In this document: piece by piece, positions 5,929 through 6,337 of the stretch
Layout: each line of letters starts with the position of its first letter
Position numbering within the stretch: position 1 is the first letter of the stretch
DNA from: JBFGCT01 sp041581055
Lineage (GTDB): Bacteria > Actinomycetota > Acidimicrobiia > Acidimicrobiales > Ilumatobacteraceae
Assembly (NCBI GenBank): GCA_041581055.1
Contig: JBFGCT010000205.1
Span: 1-6,337 of the forward strand
DNA length: 6,337 nt
Reading direction: 5' to 3'
Notes under the pieces: model-generated
Database searches by the model: none
Told to the model about the DNA's origin: nothing
What the model saw: only the letters and a program-made list of their open reading frames with translations
Translations under genes and position numbers: made by a program

Positions 5929-6337
5929 ATGGCCGAGCCGTCCGAGTTGCCGCACACCGATTCCGGGATCCCGATCCGGCCGCTGTACACCGCGGCCGAT
6001 CTCGCCGGCTGGGACGCGGCGGCGCAGTTGGGCGAGCCAGGCTCGCCGCCGTACACCCGCGGCGTCTACCGCTCGATGTACGCCGGCCGGCTCTGGACGA
6101 TGCGCCAGTACTCCGGTTTCGGCGGCGCCGAGGACACCAACCAGCGCTTCAAGTTCCTGCTCGACGCCGGCCAGACCGGCCTGTCGTGCGCGTTCGACCT
6201 GCCGACGCAGATGGGCTACGACTCCGACCACCCGCGGGCGGAGGGCGAGGTCGGCAAGGTCGGCGTGGCGATCGACTCGATGGCCGACATGCGGCTGCTG
6301 CTCGCCGACATCCCGCTCGACAAGGTCACGACGTCGA
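5929..6337 (+). CDS. Acyl-CoA mutase large subunit, methylmalonyl-CoA mutase type (partial, 3' end beyond window)
   Basis: The first 136 codons encode the N-terminus of a cobalamin-dependent acyl-CoA mutase, the family that interconverts methylmalonyl-CoA and succinyl-CoA in propionate and branched-chain metabolism. Recognisable blocks are YTRGVYRSMYAGRLWTMRQY (42-61), GQTGLSCAFDLPTQMGYDSD (81-100) and EGEVGKVGVAIDS. Tyr61 of RQYSGF matches the substrate-contacting Tyr89 of Propionibacterium mutase. Hydroxyisobutyryl-CoA mutases have Ile there and Asp where this protein has Ala88, and isobutyryl-CoA mutases have Phe at the Tyr position. This favours a methylmalonyl-type substrate, though the second key residue (Arg207 equivalent) lies outside the window. 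The N-terminus is about 28 residues shorter than the Propionibacterium subunit, as in split mutases whose B12 domain is a separate small protein. The ATG is preceded by a promoter and no Shine-Dalgarno. Confidence 0.93.
   Translation, partial: MAEPSELPHTDSGIPIRPLYTAADLAGWDAAAQLGEPGSPPYTRGVYRSMYAGRLWTMRQYSGFGGAEDTNQRFKFLLDAGQTGLSCAFDLPTQMGYDSDHPRAEGEVGKVGVAIDSMADMRLLLADIPLDKVTTS

Noticed and set aside
3751..6231. 826-codon minus-strand open frame running antisense through the whole C11 gene and into the mutase
   Set aside because: The translation is an Arg/Val/His/Glu-rich mixture with no domain. It covers two clearly recognised genes on the other strand. Long antisense open frames are expected in GC-rich genes with strong third-position bias.
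1..6337. RNA genes, CRISPR arrays, insertion sequences, attachment sites or defence systems
   Set aside because: Scanning by eye found no tRNA-like cloverleaf, regularly spaced repeats, transposase motifs or terminal inverted repeats. Gaps between genes are all under 120 bp and base composition looks uniform.

Overview
This is a high-GC chromosomal window, about 70% GC by eye, with codon third positions almost always G or C. Leaderless-looking starts, arginine-rich cytoplasmic proteins and a cobalamin-dependent mutase suggest an actinobacterium. A marine or freshwater Acidimicrobiia-type organism is a reasonable guess, but nothing here proves it. I see no rRNA, tRNA, CRISPR array, phage gene, transposase or defence island. 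It reads as ordinary core or semi-core chromosome carrying single-gene metabolic, transport and envelope functions.

Layout, left to right: (1) the last 23 codons of an unidentified plus-strand gene (2-73). (2) A minus-strand homocysteine S-methyltransferase family gene (63-974), whose stop overlaps the first gene by 11 bp. (3) A 72-bp divergent promoter region. (4) A plus-strand YihY/BrkB-type six-helix membrane protein (1047-1919). (5) A minus-strand RhtA-like EamA transporter (1901-2800), overlapping YihY tail-to-tail by 19 bp. (6) A 115-bp gap with two small dyads. (7) A minus-strand class II aldolase/adducin-family gene (2916-3740). (8) A 97-bp divergent promoter region. (9) A plus-strand lipoprotein of the clostripain (C11) cysteine-peptidase family (3838-5868). 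(10) A 60-bp gap with a good promoter. (11) The first 136 codons of an acyl-CoA (methylmalonyl-CoA type) mutase large subunit (5929 to the window end).

The genes do not form one obvious pathway. Strands alternate, and most genes appear to be transcribed alone from their own short promoters. Homocysteine methylation, RhtA-like amino-acid export and a B12-dependent mutase all touch amino-acid or propionyl-CoA metabolism, but the layout gives no evidence of a joint operon.

The points most worth a second look are these. The predicted Arg/Lys-type protease is itself almost free of Arg and Lys. Three of the six visible start codons have a TANNNT box exactly 7 nt upstream. Both convergent gene ends overlap through dyad symmetry. 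The class II aldolase homologue appears to lack the family's catalytic glutamate. I did not find a convincing undescribed multi-gene system.
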